64,000 bases of DNA from DATBAT01 sp963824805 (GTDB lineage: Bacteria; Acidobacteriota; Terriglobia; Terriglobales; Acidobacteriaceae): positions 12,220-76,219 of the forward strand of contig CAWGQZ010000057.1 of assembly GCA_963824805.1 (NCBI GenBank). The letters run 5' to 3'. Of this stretch, positions 29,481 to 39,900 are shown piece after piece. The translations under genes were made by a program, and so were the position numbers. The notes under the pieces were generated by a model. It ran no database searches, had not been told where the DNA came from, and worked only from the letters and a program-made list of their open reading frames with translations. Every line of letters starts with the position of its first letter. Within the stretch, counting starts at the first letter, position 1.

Positions 29481-31748
29481 CTAATTCGTTCCCACAGCTT
29501 TTTCCAAATCATCCGCCGCCTGATTGATTCCGGCGGCTACGCGAGTAATTATCTCGGCCACCTGGGGCACCTGTCGGTCAGCTTCTGTCCACTTCTTTTC
29601 GTCCATATATTCGCGCACCGCAGCGATCGGCTTAGCCCCGTAGCCGGTATAGGCTCCGGGCGCGTATACCTGGTTCTTAAACCATGGGCGCTCCGGCAGC
29701 CCCTTCTCATTCAGAAATAAGCGGGGAATCTTCATGACATCCGCATTCACAGTTCGAAGCGCTTCTGCCGAAATGGCCGGTGAACCTTTGCTTCTCCAAT
29801 CCGCAAGAATCTTCGAGTAGCGCTGTGAATTCTTCTTGAGCAGATCAATGGCATTCTTCATCGATGCAAAATTCATATAAGGAGGCACGACCTCAACCGG
29901 CGGCGGCACCGATGTCTTTCGCGGATCCGCAGTGGCCGTGAACACGCCTTCCTGCAATTGCAGATTGCGCTCCGTGAATTCGTCCTGCTTGGCTTTAAGC
30001 AGCTTCTCGAGTTCTTCTTCGTACTTTTCGATTGCTTCCGCTTGCGGGGAGTAATCCGCCGGGATCAGGTCGGCATCCGCCAGCCGCATTACAGCGGTTC
30101 CTGCGGTTTGCGCCTCGACCTTTCCATAAGTGAAATCGGTATCGACGAAACGTGTGTACCAGTAAAAATCGTCGTAAATGGAATGGTACTGGTCGCCGTC
30201 GTCCTCACCGCCGAACTCAATACTCAGAGTTGAGATGCCGGCGAAATCCTGGAAGGCAGTAAAGTCCGACCCGTCACCGAGCGCATGGAGTTTAAGGTCG
30301 CCACGTTTACGGAGATCGCTGCGCTCATCCGCATCCTTGGCGTCTGCGATGGCGCGAAGGTGAGAACGCTGAAAGACCGACAGGCGGGTCTCGGGATCCT
30401 CAATGTCCCTTGCCACGCCACTAAGAAAGGACTGCATATCTTGCGTTCCGCCTGCCTGCAGATAGCCGCGCTCATTGGTATCGGAATTGATGTAAGCGAC
30501 CCCATGCTCCTGCAACTCCTTCACATGGGTTTCAACCCACTCCACGGACCCCAGCAGCCCCGGCTCTTCCCCATCCCACGCGCAATAGATGATTGAACGC
30601 TTCGGCGTCCACCCTTGCTTATGCAGTTCGCCAAGCATGCGCGCCTCTTCCATCATGGGAGCCATGCCCGCGATCGGATCGTCCGCACCATTCACCCACG
30701 CATCGTGATGATTGCCGCGCAGCACCCACTGGCTGTCGTCGGCACCATGCATCACGGCGATCACGTCGTATAAAGGCTTCAGATCCCAGTTGGAAGTGAC
30801 TTTCAGGTGAACCTGCGCCGGCCCCGGACCGACGTGATAGGTGATGGCCAATGCGCCGCGCCAGCTTTCCGGAGCGATGGGTCCCTTCAGTGCCGAGAGT
30901 AACGGGAGCGCGTCGCTGTAAGAAATCGGCAACACCGGAATCTTGGTGATGGTCTTCGCATCCCTAATCGCAAGGCGCTTGGCATCGGCGGTAGCGCCGA
31001 CTCCGGGCGTCAGCGGATCGCCTGGATAGTCCGTATCCATCACGCTACCACGCTGCACGCCTTCCCGCGGACGCCATCCCCCCGCGGGGAAATCGTCGCC
31101 GTTGTAGTAGCCGTCCCCCTCCGGGTCGGAGTAGATAATGCAGCCGATAGCTCCATGTTCACCCGCAACTTTCGGCTTGATACCGCGCCAGCCGCCGCCA
31201 TAACGCGCAATCACGATGGCGCCCTTCACTGAAATACCCAGCCGGTCAAGCTGCTCATAGTCTTCGCGGTTGCCGTAGTTCACGTAGACCAGCGGCGCAG
31301 TCACGTCTCCATCGACTGAATACGCGTTATAGGTAGGAAGCTGCTCCGCGGTTTGATTACTCGTCGGATCGACCGCAAGAATCGGTTCCTGCATCTTGGC
31401 TCGATATCTGGTGGGTCCGACCATCTCTACCAATCGCTCTTTAGGCGTGGGAAACAGGGCGCTGAACACTTCAATGCGCGCATCGAATCCCCACTCCTTG
31501 AAGCGGGCGAGGATCCATTCCGCATTGTCTTTATCGTAGGGAGAGCCCACGTGGTGCGGGCGCGCCGACAACCGGCGCATGTTCTCGCGAATATTGTTGG
31601 CCACGATGCCGTCGCGAAACTTCTTCTCAACCTCAACCTGGGCGGGAGAACTCTGTGAGGTATATCCCATGAGCGCCGGTTCCGGGGTTGTCTGGGCGGA
31701 TAGAAATCGAGCAGCAAGCAGCAAGGCGCACATCCAGCGCAGGGTCAT
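29481..31748 (-). CDS. Secreted M28 peptidase, glutamate carboxypeptidase II type
   Basis: A 755-residue zinc peptidase with signal peptide MTLRWMCALLLAARFLSAQ. It has a PA domain (about 160-290, including VKGAIVIARYGGG and HGAIGCIIYSDPEGDGYYNGDD) inserted before the catalytic M28 core. Zinc-site elements are visible: LRGNHHDAWVNGADDP near 345, WDGEEPGLLGS near 385, NSDTNERGY and QYHSIYDDF. A C-terminal transferrin-receptor-like dimerisation domain ends the protein. It probably removes C-terminal acidic residues or processes peptides outside the cytoplasm. Its first 600 bases lie inside the giant inverted repeat, so a truncated second copy occurs at 59,016. Confidence 0.94.
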   Translation of the reverse strand: MTLRWMCALLLAARFLSAQTTPEPALMGYTSQSSPAQVEVEKKFRDGIVANNIRENMRRLSARPHHVGSPYDKDNAEWILARFKEWGFDARIEVFSALFPTPKERLVEMVGPTRYRAKMQEPILAVDPTSNQTAEQLPTYNAYSVDGDVTAPLVYVNYGNREDYEQLDRLGISVKGAIVIARYGGGWRGIKPKVAGEHGAIGCIIYSDPEGDGYYNGDDFPAGGWRPREGVQRGSVMDTDYPGDPLTPGVGATADAKRLAIRDAKTITKIPVLPISYSDALPLLSALKGPIAPESWRGALAITYHVGPGPAQVHLKVTSNWDLKPLYDVIAVMHGADDSQWVLRGNHHDAWVNGADDPIAGMAPMMEEARMLGELHKQGWTPKRSIIYCAWDGEEPGLLGSVEWVETHVKELQEHGVAYINSDTNERGYLQAGGTQDMQSFLSGVARDIEDPETRLSVFQRSHLRAIADAKDADERSDLRKRGDLKLHALGDGSDFTAFQDFAGISTLSIEFGGEDDGDQYHSIYDDFYWYTRFVDTDFTYGKVEAQTAGTAVMRLADADLIPADYSPQAEAIEKYEEELEKLLKAKQDEFTERNLQLQEGVFTATADPRKTSVPPPVEVVPPYMNFASMKNAIDLLKKNSQRYSKILADWRSKGSPAISAEALRTVNADVMKIPRLFLNEKGLPERPWFKNQVYAPGAYTGYGAKPIAAVREYMDEKKWTEADRQVPQVAEIITRVAAGINQAADDLEKAVGTN

Positions 31749-31884
31749 GAACGAAGACTCTCCTGAGGTTTAAGTAGCGGAAACCTTGGTTTCAGACGGG
31801 AACGGCGGGTCCGAAGCGGTCAGGAAAAGTATAGCGCACGACCTAGGATCGTCAGCTGTAGCTGCTTTGGAATCAGGGTAGTTA

Positions 31885-31911
31885 CAAAACGTTCCGCCGC
31901 GGAACGGTTTG
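31885..31911. repeat. Palindromic element between M28 peptidase and VapBC, present in arm 1 only
   Basis: CAAAACGTTCCG, a 3-nt loop CCG, then CGGAACGGTTTG gives a 12-bp stem with one mismatch. The equivalent place in arm 2 (about 58,860-58,895) lacks the element and has shorter, different sequence. Confidence 0.6.
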
Positions 31912-31969
31912 TGCTGACCGGTAGCTTAATGTTCCTGGTTTGACGACCAGAGGTCAGGCATATTTTACG

Positions 31970-31983
31970 ACATCATCTGATGT
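31970..31983. promoter_or_regulatory. Palindrome upstream of vapB, candidate autoregulatory operator
   Basis: ACATCATCTGATGT has arms ACATCA and TGATGT around a 2-base centre. It directly abuts TATAAT at 31984-31989, a good -10 box 17 bases before the vapB ATG. VapB-type antitoxins usually bind such palindromes to repress their own operon. Confidence 0.55.
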
Positions 31984-32006
31984 TATAATTAGTGCCTGGA
32001 GCGGAT

Positions 32007-32204
32007 ATGCGAACGACAGTAGCACTGGATGACGAACTGGTACGCATCGCTCAGGAGTTCACCGGCGTGGCAGAGAAAACGGCATTGATTCGTGAAGCGC
32101 TCAAGGCCCTCATCGAACGCGAAAGCGCCCGCAGATTGGCCTCCCTGGGAGGCACAATGCCGGAACTGAACAATATTCCACGGCGCAGTGGGAAGCCGAC
32201 TTGA
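32007..32204 (+). CDS. vapB: VapB-type antitoxin
   Basis: A 65-residue antitoxin starting MRTTVALDDELVRIA, a ribbon-helix-helix N-terminus of the VapB (type II) family with the second helix in AEKTALIREALKALIERE. The C-terminal tail (MPELNNIPRRSG) would wrap around and inhibit the toxin. ATG 32,007 is used because the in-frame upstream codons add nothing conserved. Its last codons overlap the toxin's TTG start by four bases. A duplicate lies at 58,595-58,792 with three substitutions in the same region (A for S, S for N and V for G). Confidence 0.9.
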   Translation: MRTTVALDDELVRIAQEFTGVAEKTALIREALKALIERESARRLASLGGTMPELNNIPRRSGKPT

Positions 32205-32569
32205 TTCTCGCCGATACGTCGATCTGGATCGAGCATCTTCGCTCGGGAAGCAAGGTGATGCGTGAGCTTCTTAACCAAGGCAACATTGCGATCCATCCAT
32301 TTATTATCGCGGAACTTGCTTTAGGTTCAGTCCGTGACCGCGTTAAGACGCTCGCATTGATGGATCTATTGCCGCAAGTACGCGTCGCGCAATTGAGTGA
32401 AGTGCGGCTAACCATTGAAACGCGACGTCTGCACGGCCTCGGAATCGGTCTGGTCGACGCAAACCTGATAGCCTCTGTCCTGATCAGTTCACCGACGCTT
32501 CTATGGACCAGGGATAAACGACTTCGTCAGGTTGCCCAAGGTCTCGGAATTCACGCCGGCATAGCTTAG
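32201..32569 (+). CDS. vapC: VapC-type PIN-domain ribonuclease toxin
   Basis: A 122-residue PIN-domain toxin. The acidic metal-binding set is complete: Asp5 in LADTSIW, Glu38 in IIAELALG, Asp86 in GLVDANLI and Asp105 in LWTRDKRL. VapC toxins cut specific RNAs, often tRNAs, when the antitoxin is degraded. Translation starts at a TTG that overlaps the antitoxin stop, so output is coupled. The copy at 58,230-58,598 differs at only four bases of 369, changing two residues (Val48 to Gly, Asn88 to His) outside the acidic set. Confidence 0.92.
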   Translation: MILADTSIWIEHLRSGSKVMRELLNQGNIAIHPFIIAELALGSVRDRVKTLALMDLLPQVRVAQLSEVRLTIETRRLHGLGIGLVDANLIASVLISSPTLLWTRDKRLRQVAQGLGIHAGIA

Positions 32570-32580
32570 AACTCCGCGAC

Positions 32581-33966
32581 TCACCCCCTGGGTACCAGGG
32601 CGAAGCTTTGGATGGCAATACTGGCGCTTTGGCTGCCGCGCCACCAATTCATGCGGAACCGAACCGTCAACTCATCAAAGATCTGCAGCTTAGTCCGTGA
32701 CGGAATTCTGAATTTCAAGGTTTGTCCGGCTTGTGATGTCAGTGGAAGGATCCCGAGCGACTGTGACGGCTTGCCGGCCAACCTTGAGTTGCTGATTGCC
32801 AATTCAACCCCAATCGATTCAGGATGTGCGTCTGCATTCTCAATCACGATCTCAATGGCCGAGCAACACCCCAGTGAGACCTCAGAACCCAGATGCTGAT
32901 GGGCCTCCATCTCTAACTGAGATCCATCGGTCGAGCGAAAAATCAGCTTCGACGGGTTGCCCTGCTGGATCACGGCGGTGTCGGGCGGACCCTGCGCTGG
33001 AGCTCGCCAAAACCAGTACACACCATCGAATGGGATGCGATACGTCTTGCTGGGAGCGTTGGAGATCTCCTGTAGCACCTGTGCTGGTGGAGCGATCAAC
33101 CTGACGCTCGATTTCACCACGGGATAGAGCACAACGCCGGGAAACACCTGGTCGAGGATCGCTGAAGCTGCCCGGTTGGCCAGACCCATTTGCTCGGGAC
33201 GCTTCGCTTCGCCGGCGCTATCCGAATCCCCCACTGGCTTGACACTTCCAGTGCCATGCCCCATCCGGTGCGGCAACCAAGCAAGGATCACCAGCAGGAT
33301 TGGAGTTACCGCCAGCGCGCGGTATGTCAGCTGGTTGACCGGAAATTTCTGCGGGGCTGGCGAATCGCGAAGCATGCGCCAACTTCGTCGCAGCAATGCA
33401 ATGGCAGCAATCAGGAACAATCCTTGAGCCAGCGGTACTCGCCAAGTGAAGATCGCGCACAATCCGCCTAGGGCGCAGAAAGATGCGATGAGAGCGTCCC
33501 GGGAAATTGCCTGGCCTCGCAGAGCTTCGAACGAAGGAATTGGGGATGGCTGGTGCCCACCGCCCGTAGGTAGGCTGGGTATCGTATTGCTAAGCAGAAT
33601 TCCCAGGCACGCAAACTGAATCGAAATACCAATCCAAGCTTCCACCACCTGCGACGATCGCTGGTCTCCAAACACGATTAGTGGGATGAACCACACTGAT
33701 GTAAATGCCGCCGCAGCACGTACTCGCTGGTCACTTCGAATCCCCGCGAGAAAGGACGCGAGCCAGACCGTGCTGACCGTTACCGCGGCTACGACCAGTG
33801 TCACGGCCATGGCTTTGGCGATTACTCCCGCAGGTCTCACCGGAGGCCGTGGTTGAACCATAGGGATGAGGATGGCCGTGGTCAGGAAGGCTACGACAAG
33901 ACCTGAGACAACGGTGGCAACGTGTTTTAGTCCATTGCTGTCGGGGGCTTTAGGAGCGAAAGACAT
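32581..33966 (-). CDS. Polytopic membrane protein with soluble C-terminal domain, unknown function
   Basis: About 461 residues. The N-terminal half has roughly six hydrophobic helices (LVVAFLTTAILIPMV, MAVTLVVAAVTVSTVWLASFL, FTSVWFIPLIVFG, ISIQFACLGILLSN, ALIASFCALGGLCAIFTW, LAVTPILLVILAWL). The C-terminal half is soluble with beta-rich segments (VYWFWRAPAQGPPDTA, SKLIFRSTDGSQLEME, VRFRMNWWRGSQSAS). I do not recognise a family. ATG 33,966 begins MSFAPKAPDSNG; the upstream 47 codons of open frame are not shared convincingly. Downstream of the Ycf46-like ATPase gene on the same strand, it could act with it. The 238 bases between them hold a 7-bp GC hairpin (34,108-34,125) without a T tract. Confidence 0.65.
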   Translation of the reverse strand: MSFAPKAPDSNGLKHVATVVSGLVVAFLTTAILIPMVQPRPPVRPAGVIAKAMAVTLVVAAVTVSTVWLASFLAGIRSDQRVRAAAAFTSVWFIPLIVFGDQRSSQVVEAWIGISIQFACLGILLSNTIPSLPTGGGHQPSPIPSFEALRGQAISRDALIASFCALGGLCAIFTWRVPLAQGLFLIAAIALLRRSWRMLRDSPAPQKFPVNQLTYRALAVTPILLVILAWLPHRMGHGTGSVKPVGDSDSAGEAKRPEQMGLANRAASAILDQVFPGVVLYPVVKSSVRLIAPPAQVLQEISNAPSKTYRIPFDGVYWFWRAPAQGPPDTAVIQQGNPSKLIFRSTDGSQLEMEAHQHLGSEVSLGCCSAIEIVIENADAHPESIGVELAISNSRLAGKPSQSLGILPLTSQAGQTLKFRIPSRTKLQIFDELTVRFRMNWWRGSQSASIAIQSFALVPRG

Positions 33967-34204
33967 AGAGGAAGCCGATAGTGTCAGTGACACCGGTGAC
34001 TCACTGTAGGTTCCACATTTTGCCAAACCGTGACTGACGGGCATCAGGCAAGGTCGGAGAATCTCTCTCAGGATGTAAAAGATCAGGGTTCGAACTGGAG
34101 AGCTCACCCGGGGCTTCCGCCCCGGATAGGCTTATGTTGTCCCTACGGAACTCCAAGGAGGACGGGTTTTCGGGACAATTTAATCTCGCTGGTGGTTGAA
34201 GCGG

Positions 34205-35766
34205 TTACGCCCTGGTTTTTGCCCAGGAGCGCAGTTCTTCTATTTCTTCGGCGCGGGTGGTGGACAGCGGCACGGTATGGGCTAGGGCATCGAGCAGATG
34301 TTTGGTGCTCAATTCATGGCCCTCGGCGAAGGCGGCGTATAGAGCAGTCTGCACGGCGGCATCTATTTCGGCGCCGGAGTGGCCGGCGGCGGCGATGGCT
34401 ATCTTCTCCAAGTCGAAGTCGGCGGGATTGCGCTTGCGTTTGGTCAGATGAATGGTCAGAACCTGTTTGCGTTCTTGTTGTCCGGGAAGATCGACGAAGA
34501 ACAGTTCGTCGAATCTGCCCTTGCGGATCAACTCGGGCGGCAGCGCGCTGACATTGTTGCTGGTGGCGGCGACGAAGACCGGAGCTTTGCGATCCTGCAT
34601 CCAGGAAAGGAAGGCTGCGAGGATGCGCGAGGAGACTCCGGCGTCTACCGATGCCGAGTCTGGTCCGGCTCCAGCGAAAACCTTTTCCAGTTCATCGATC
34701 CAGAGCACGCATGGAGCAAGGCCTTCGGCCACGCGAAACAACTTCTGAATCCGCTTTTCAGTTTCGCCGATGTACTTGTCGAAGACAGCCGCGGTGTCGA
34801 ATTTCACCAGGGGCAACTGCCACTCGCCAGCGATGGCTCGCGCGCAGAGGCTCTTGCCGCACCCCTGCACTCCAAGGATGATGACGCCTCGAGCCGGGTC
34901 AAGTCCGAAGGTCCGAGCGCATCCTGCCATGCGCCGCGCCGCGGTTTAAGCCATGCCTTTAGATTCTCGAAGCCGCCAACCGCGGCCATGTCTTCGGAGA
35001 CATCAACAAACTCGAGCATCCCTGACCGGCGCAGCAGATCCTTTTTCGCGGCGAGAACGTCGGTTACGGTTTCCGGACAAAGGGCATAGCGCGCCACCAG
35101 TGCTTGTGAGATAGCGCGCTCGGCTTCTTCTTCCGTCAGTCCGCGAAGGTTCTCGGCAATGGCGGACATTCCCTCGCCATTGAGTTTGCGCTGCAAGGTG
35201 CGGGTTTTTCCCACGCGCACCAGGGTTTCGTCAATAATCTGGCGAAGGCGAGTGCGGTCGGGTAGAGGTAACTCCACAAACTCCACCAGGCCGCGAAGTT
35301 CAGGCGGAATTTCGATTTTCGGTCCAGTCAGCACCACGATGTGACGGTTGGTGGAGAACTGCTGGCCGACATCGCGCAGGCGCCGCACCACGACCGGGCT
35401 GTCGAGATGGCGGTGCAAATCCTTCAGGATGAATACCGCCTCAATGCTGATGCCTTGCAGGTTGCTGAGCATCTGGTCGGGCTCGCGGCTGTTGTACAGA
35501 GCCTGCGTATCCTGCTCCGGGGCATGCCTCGGAGCAGAGCCTTGATAGCCTCCAGCGGGGATCGGACTTTCCAAGTCTGGGATGAGGTGATTGACGCCGC
35601 AGCGCGCCAGGCCGCTGGCGATACTCCACTCGAAGGTTGCGAGGTTGAGGGCGGAACATGCGGCTCGCACCAGGCGCACCACGCGCATCTCTTCCACCGT
35701 TTCCATCACCACAATGGGCGTGGAGGAATCGATCAGGACTTTTAGTCTTTCGAGGACGTCGGGCAT
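34205..35766 (-). CDS. Ycf46-like AAA+ ATPase (one frameshift in this copy)
   Basis: A roughly 520-residue ATPase. The N-terminal domain (MPDVLERLKVLIDSSTPIVV, LRDVGQQFS, VEFVELPLPDRTRLRQII) resembles the degenerate AAA module of Ycf46 proteins. The C-terminal AAA+ domain is complete: Walker A GVQGCGKS near residue 300, Walker B LWIDELEK near 355, sensor-1 AATSNN and the arginine-finger region IRKGRFDELFFVDLP. In arm 1 the frame breaks near 34,925, whereas the copy at 55,028-56,617 is uninterrupted, showing the break is an error or recent. ATG 35,766 is chosen because the earlier open frame belongs to the end of the glyoxalase-like gene in another frame. Role unknown; Ycf46 relatives are linked to photosynthesis or stress in cyanobacteria. 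Confidence 0.82.
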
Positions 35767-35861
35767 GCTTGGGATCTGCTCTCGGTAAAATATCCCAACG
35801 GCACGCAAACCCGACCAAACCAACGTAACCGCGGTTGAACCATCCTTCGGGTCCACCAAAC

Positions 35862-36764
35862 TTATTCCGAAATTACTCCCAGCCGGACGCCTTCTAGCTT
35901 CTCGGGTGGAAACCAGAGAACCTCCGAGCCGAACCACAAGGTTTTTCCCACGAGGGGAGTGCGGTCTCCAGACTCTCTTCGTGCTCTTTGCGCCGAGCAG
36001 CACTGCGACTGGTCCTTGTCCAAATTGACGGAGGTGTTCAGAGAGCCACGAATCTTTGGAAACCGGGGATGCCAGCACCACTGCCGTACCCCTGGAAGTA
36101 GGCTAACTTCGCCTCGAAATTGTCGTTAGTCGCGAGTTTCGGCTGGCCCAAACCGTAGGCACGGCGGTAGAGCGCGATTGCCGCGTTCAAGTCGTTCACG
36201 CCGATGACAACCCGTGTGACGCCCGTCAACTCGCTTCCCTTCACACTAGTGGAAGGTTGAATGCGCGAGCTTCGCGGCGTAATGTCCTGAATGGCAAAAG
36301 GAAGAATGTCGCCGCCTTTGTCATCCGGTGTGGCCGCGGTTTGCCATTGCAGCACCGTGCCGTCTGGTTTCTTGCGGCTCCCCGGCTGAGGATCGCTGCT
36401 TTCAAGCTTCGCATTCCGAAATGCGTCTACCTGCGACTTAAGGTCGTCGGTGTGAACGGCCCAAAAGCACGCATGCGAGGTGCCCGGCTTTGAGGTATTC
36501 CAGCGGTCATCCGCGACCGAGCCCGGCTTCTGTAGGGCAATCAGCTCGATGTAGGAGCCATCATCGAATCCCAGCAACGCGTTGTGCGTGCCTCCGGTGG
36601 CGTGAGGGGCACCGTATTCGGCGCGCAGGCCGGGGAGGCGAAGGCGTCTTGCAACGATTGCAGGTCGTAGGCGCAAATTCCTCATGATCTAGCTTGAGCG
36701 GGATGGGTGCGGATGAGCCGAGCATGAGAGTGCTGACCAGAATTACAACATAGCTTGAGCGCAC
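35862..36764 (-). CDS. Exported glyoxalase/VOC-like protein (frameshifted)
   Basis: A GTG start with GAGGAG five bases upstream gives MRSSYVVILVSTLMLGSSAP, a probable signal peptide. A glyoxalase-like (VOC) core follows in the next frame: LDHVGICAYDLQSLQDAFAS, GGTHNALLGFDDG, YIELIALQKPG. A second half, TGVTRVVIGVNDLNAAIALYRRAY, contains another VOC motif, so the protein has the paired beta-alpha-beta-beta-beta arrangement of glyoxalase-like domain proteins. A T is missing after LDH, so the frame breaks near 36,684, and it breaks again near 36,100 and 35,960. The copy at 54,036 is broken elsewhere. Metal-binding residues cannot be assigned safely. The gene precedes the Ycf46-like ATPase on the same strand. 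Confidence 0.72.
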
Positions 36765-36879
36765 GGGTTCTCCTCGGGTGATGTACATCATCCACTTTCG
36801 CGGATGGTGTTGGGGTGGTAATAGCGATTCTTCGCGGGGCCGGAAATGACAGGGAAGAGAGGGGTCTTAAAGGGATGGT

Positions 36880-36913
36880 AAAACACAAGGTCCCTCGGCT
36901 TCGCTCGGGATCA
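36880..36913 (-). repeat. Dispersed intergenic repeat copy 3 (inverted)
   Basis: Read on the minus strand it is GATCCCGAGCGAAGCCGAGG followed by GACCTTGTG. It lies about 75 bases from copy 4 in inverted orientation. Arm 2 lacks both copies and about 130 bases around them. Confidence 0.75.
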
Positions 36914-36954
36914 ACACCGTTGTAGTAGTGGATGCTCTTGAGCACTCAAGAACC

Positions 36955-36980
36955 TGTCATCCCGAGCGAAGCCGAGGGTG
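36955..36980 (+). repeat. Dispersed intergenic repeat copy 4
   Basis: CTGTCATCCCGAGCGAAGCC followed by GAGGG, immediately downstream of the Ig-like/beta-helix gene. It is the best match to copy 2. Confidence 0.75.
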
Positions 36981-36992
36981 CTTCCGTGTGCG

Positions 36993-39900
36993 CTATTGCT
37001 CGTAAGCTCCTTTGTCGATGTTCGTACGCTGCATGCGTGGGTTCCCGGCGACGTCGGTAGCGCCGTTCACGTTGGGCGTCAGGTCGATTCCCGAGTCGAC
37101 GGCGGGCGATGGCGGCTGAACGTGCAGATCGAATATTCCGAGATTCACAAACAGCGGGTTCAGTGATTGCGAGTGAGTATCTTTGCCGGTTGCACTCTGG
37201 AAGGCTGAGAGTCCCGTGCGTGTCGTGCCGCCCGAGACGAATTTGCCCGACGAAGCCGGTGAGAAATCTAGGTTGTAATCTATGTCCGCCGGATTGTCGG
37301 AACTGCTGGTGTAGCTATCCACCAGCAGGGCCTGGAACGTCGCGTAAACGATGTTGTTTTTGAAAACATTGTTCGTGGCATAGTACTGAATCTGAAATTC
37401 GCCGCTGCCGGAGTTGTGGGTGTCGTTGCCGTAGAGCGTGTTGTTGACGATGGTGCAGTGATCGGTGCCGCCGCGGTTACTGTCGTATCCACCGATGCTG
37501 ATGCCGATGGAATTCGAGGCATAGATAAGATTGTTTCGAATGGTCACGAAGCTTGAAGTCTTGCCTTTGTGCTCGGCAGCGGCCTCAATACCGATATCCA
37601 CATTGTGGATCAGGTTGCGCTCGATCAAGATCTGCGAGCCACCGTCGACATAGACGCCATTGGCGTCGTAGTCGTTCCCTTCTCCAGCATTGTTAATCCC
37701 GCTGATGTTGTAAATGATGTTGTCGCTGATCACGCCGTTGCGCGCATAGTCGAGAGCGGCATTGGAGGAGACGCCTTCGTATCCGATGGCGTCAATCGCG
37801 ATATTGTCATTATCGTGAACGGTGTTGTGGGTGATGGTGAAGTTGGTGACGTTGCCGTCCACGTTCACCGACTCGCTACCTCCAGTCTTCAGGTTGAACA
37901 CTTGGTTGCCGTCGATGGTCACGGTGTCAATCGGCGTGCTGGCGGTGCCATAGACTGAGATTCCGTAGGCTTGTCCGTTTGCTTCTGAAGACGTCTTGAT
38001 GTCGTGCACACTGTTGTTCAGGATCTGGATGTTGCCGGCGGTTCCTGTGATCCAAATTCCCGCCGGGATCAGAGAGGAGCTTGAAGTCTGATAGTTGCGG
38101 ATTTCGAAACCGCTGATGGTCAGGTAGCTTCGGCTGTCGATGTGGATCAGGCCGTGTGGGTTGGAGAGTGCAGCGATTCCGGTACCGTCGATAATCGCGC
38201 TCTCGCCGGGATAGCTTTGAAAAGTAATCGGCCCCACCGCAGCCGAGCCCGAGATGGCGAATACTACCGACTCTTTATAGATCCCACCGCGGACGTATAC
38301 GGTGTCCCCGGCTTTGACCCCGCTGCTGGCAGCGGCGGCGTGTGAGATGGTCTTCCAGGGAGCGGCTAAAGTTCCAGCGGCGCTATCGCTGCCGGTGGTA
38401 GCAACGTAAAAGCTATTACCGGTGGCGGCTGAAATGGTCACGTCCGCCGAGTCTGACTGGTTCGGATCAGCTTGGGATATAGCGGTCACGGAAACCGTAG
38501 CAGGTGACGGTACCGTTGCCGGCGCAGTATAAAACCCGCTGCGTTGATATGGCCGTTGGTGTCATCACCACCGTCTACGCCGTTCACTTTCCAATTCACG
38601 CCGGGATTGTCACTGTATTGCACGTTCGCGGTGAGTTGCTTGGTCTTTGTAATCGCCACGGTCGCGGTCTTGGGAGAGACCGCAACCACCACCGGACTGA
38701 GTGTGATGTCTGCGGTAGATGATTTATTTTCGTCGGCTTGCGAGGTAGCCCTGATCGTGTGCGGCGTCGGACTGCTGACAGTGTCGGGAGCTGTATAGAG
38801 TCCTGAAGGGGAGATTGATCCCACGCTATTTATGTCGCCGCCGAGAGTACCATCTACGTCCCAGGTCACCGCAGTGTTACCGGTGTAGAGAACGTTTGCA
38901 CTGAACGGTTGGGTACCTTTCGCCCCAACTGTCGCGGCGCCAGGCGACACCGTAATCGTGAGTGGATTCAAGCTCACCTGGGCGGTGGCGAATTTGGTGG
39001 GATCCTGCTGGGAGCTGGCCTTGACCGTCACGCTGGTTTGAGAAGTGATGACAGAGGGAGCGGCGTATCCCCCAGTGTTCGAGATTGCGCCAACCAATGC
39101 TGGATCTGTGCCACCACGAGTCTGCAACCGACCACACTACAGTCGGGTCAGAGGCATTTTGCAACTGTGCGGTGAAAGGTTGCGATCCGCCTGCACCAAG
39201 CGAGGCTGACGGCGGATTGATGGTTATGCTCACCGGCTTCAGCGTGACCGACGCGCTGGCCGACTTGGTCGAATCCTCTTGCGAAACGGCTTTAACCGTG
39301 ACCACGATTTGCGTCGCAATTGAGGCGGGCGCAGTGTACAAGGCCGAGCCAGAGCCTCCGTCGACGATCGTGCCAATAGTGCTATCCCCGGTAAGACTGT
39401 CGTTTACGTACCACGTCACCGCCGGATTGCTGGCGTTGTGCACGGTCGCAGTAAAGCTCTGAGTGCCACCCGCCCCCAAGCTCACGGAAGTGAGGTTGAG
39501 GGAAACACTGACGGAAGCGACCGGCGGGTTGACCACCACTGAGGCCGAGGCTGTTTTGGTCGTGTCGGACTGGGATCGAGCGGTTACGGTGACCGTGATC
39601 TGTGCAGCGACGGTTGCGGGCGCACGGTATAGACCCAAGCTTGAAACTGTCCCGAGGGTTGAGTTCCCGCCGCTGACTCCATTCACCAGCCAGGTCACTG
39701 AATTGCTCGACGCATTTTGCACAGTTGCCGTGAACGGCTGCTGACCACCGGCAGATAGGATCGCGGACGTTGGATCGATAGTTATGACAACTGGATTAAG
39801 GGTGACTGGGGCGCTGGCGGACTTCGTAACGTCGGCGGTCGAGACTGCGGTTACGGTGACTACGGTCTGGCTGGAGATCTTCGATGGCGCCTTGTAGGTC

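Noticed and set aside
34108..34125. GC hairpin between the ATPase and membrane protein genes as a terminator
   Set aside because: Seven-bp stem but no T tract on either strand.
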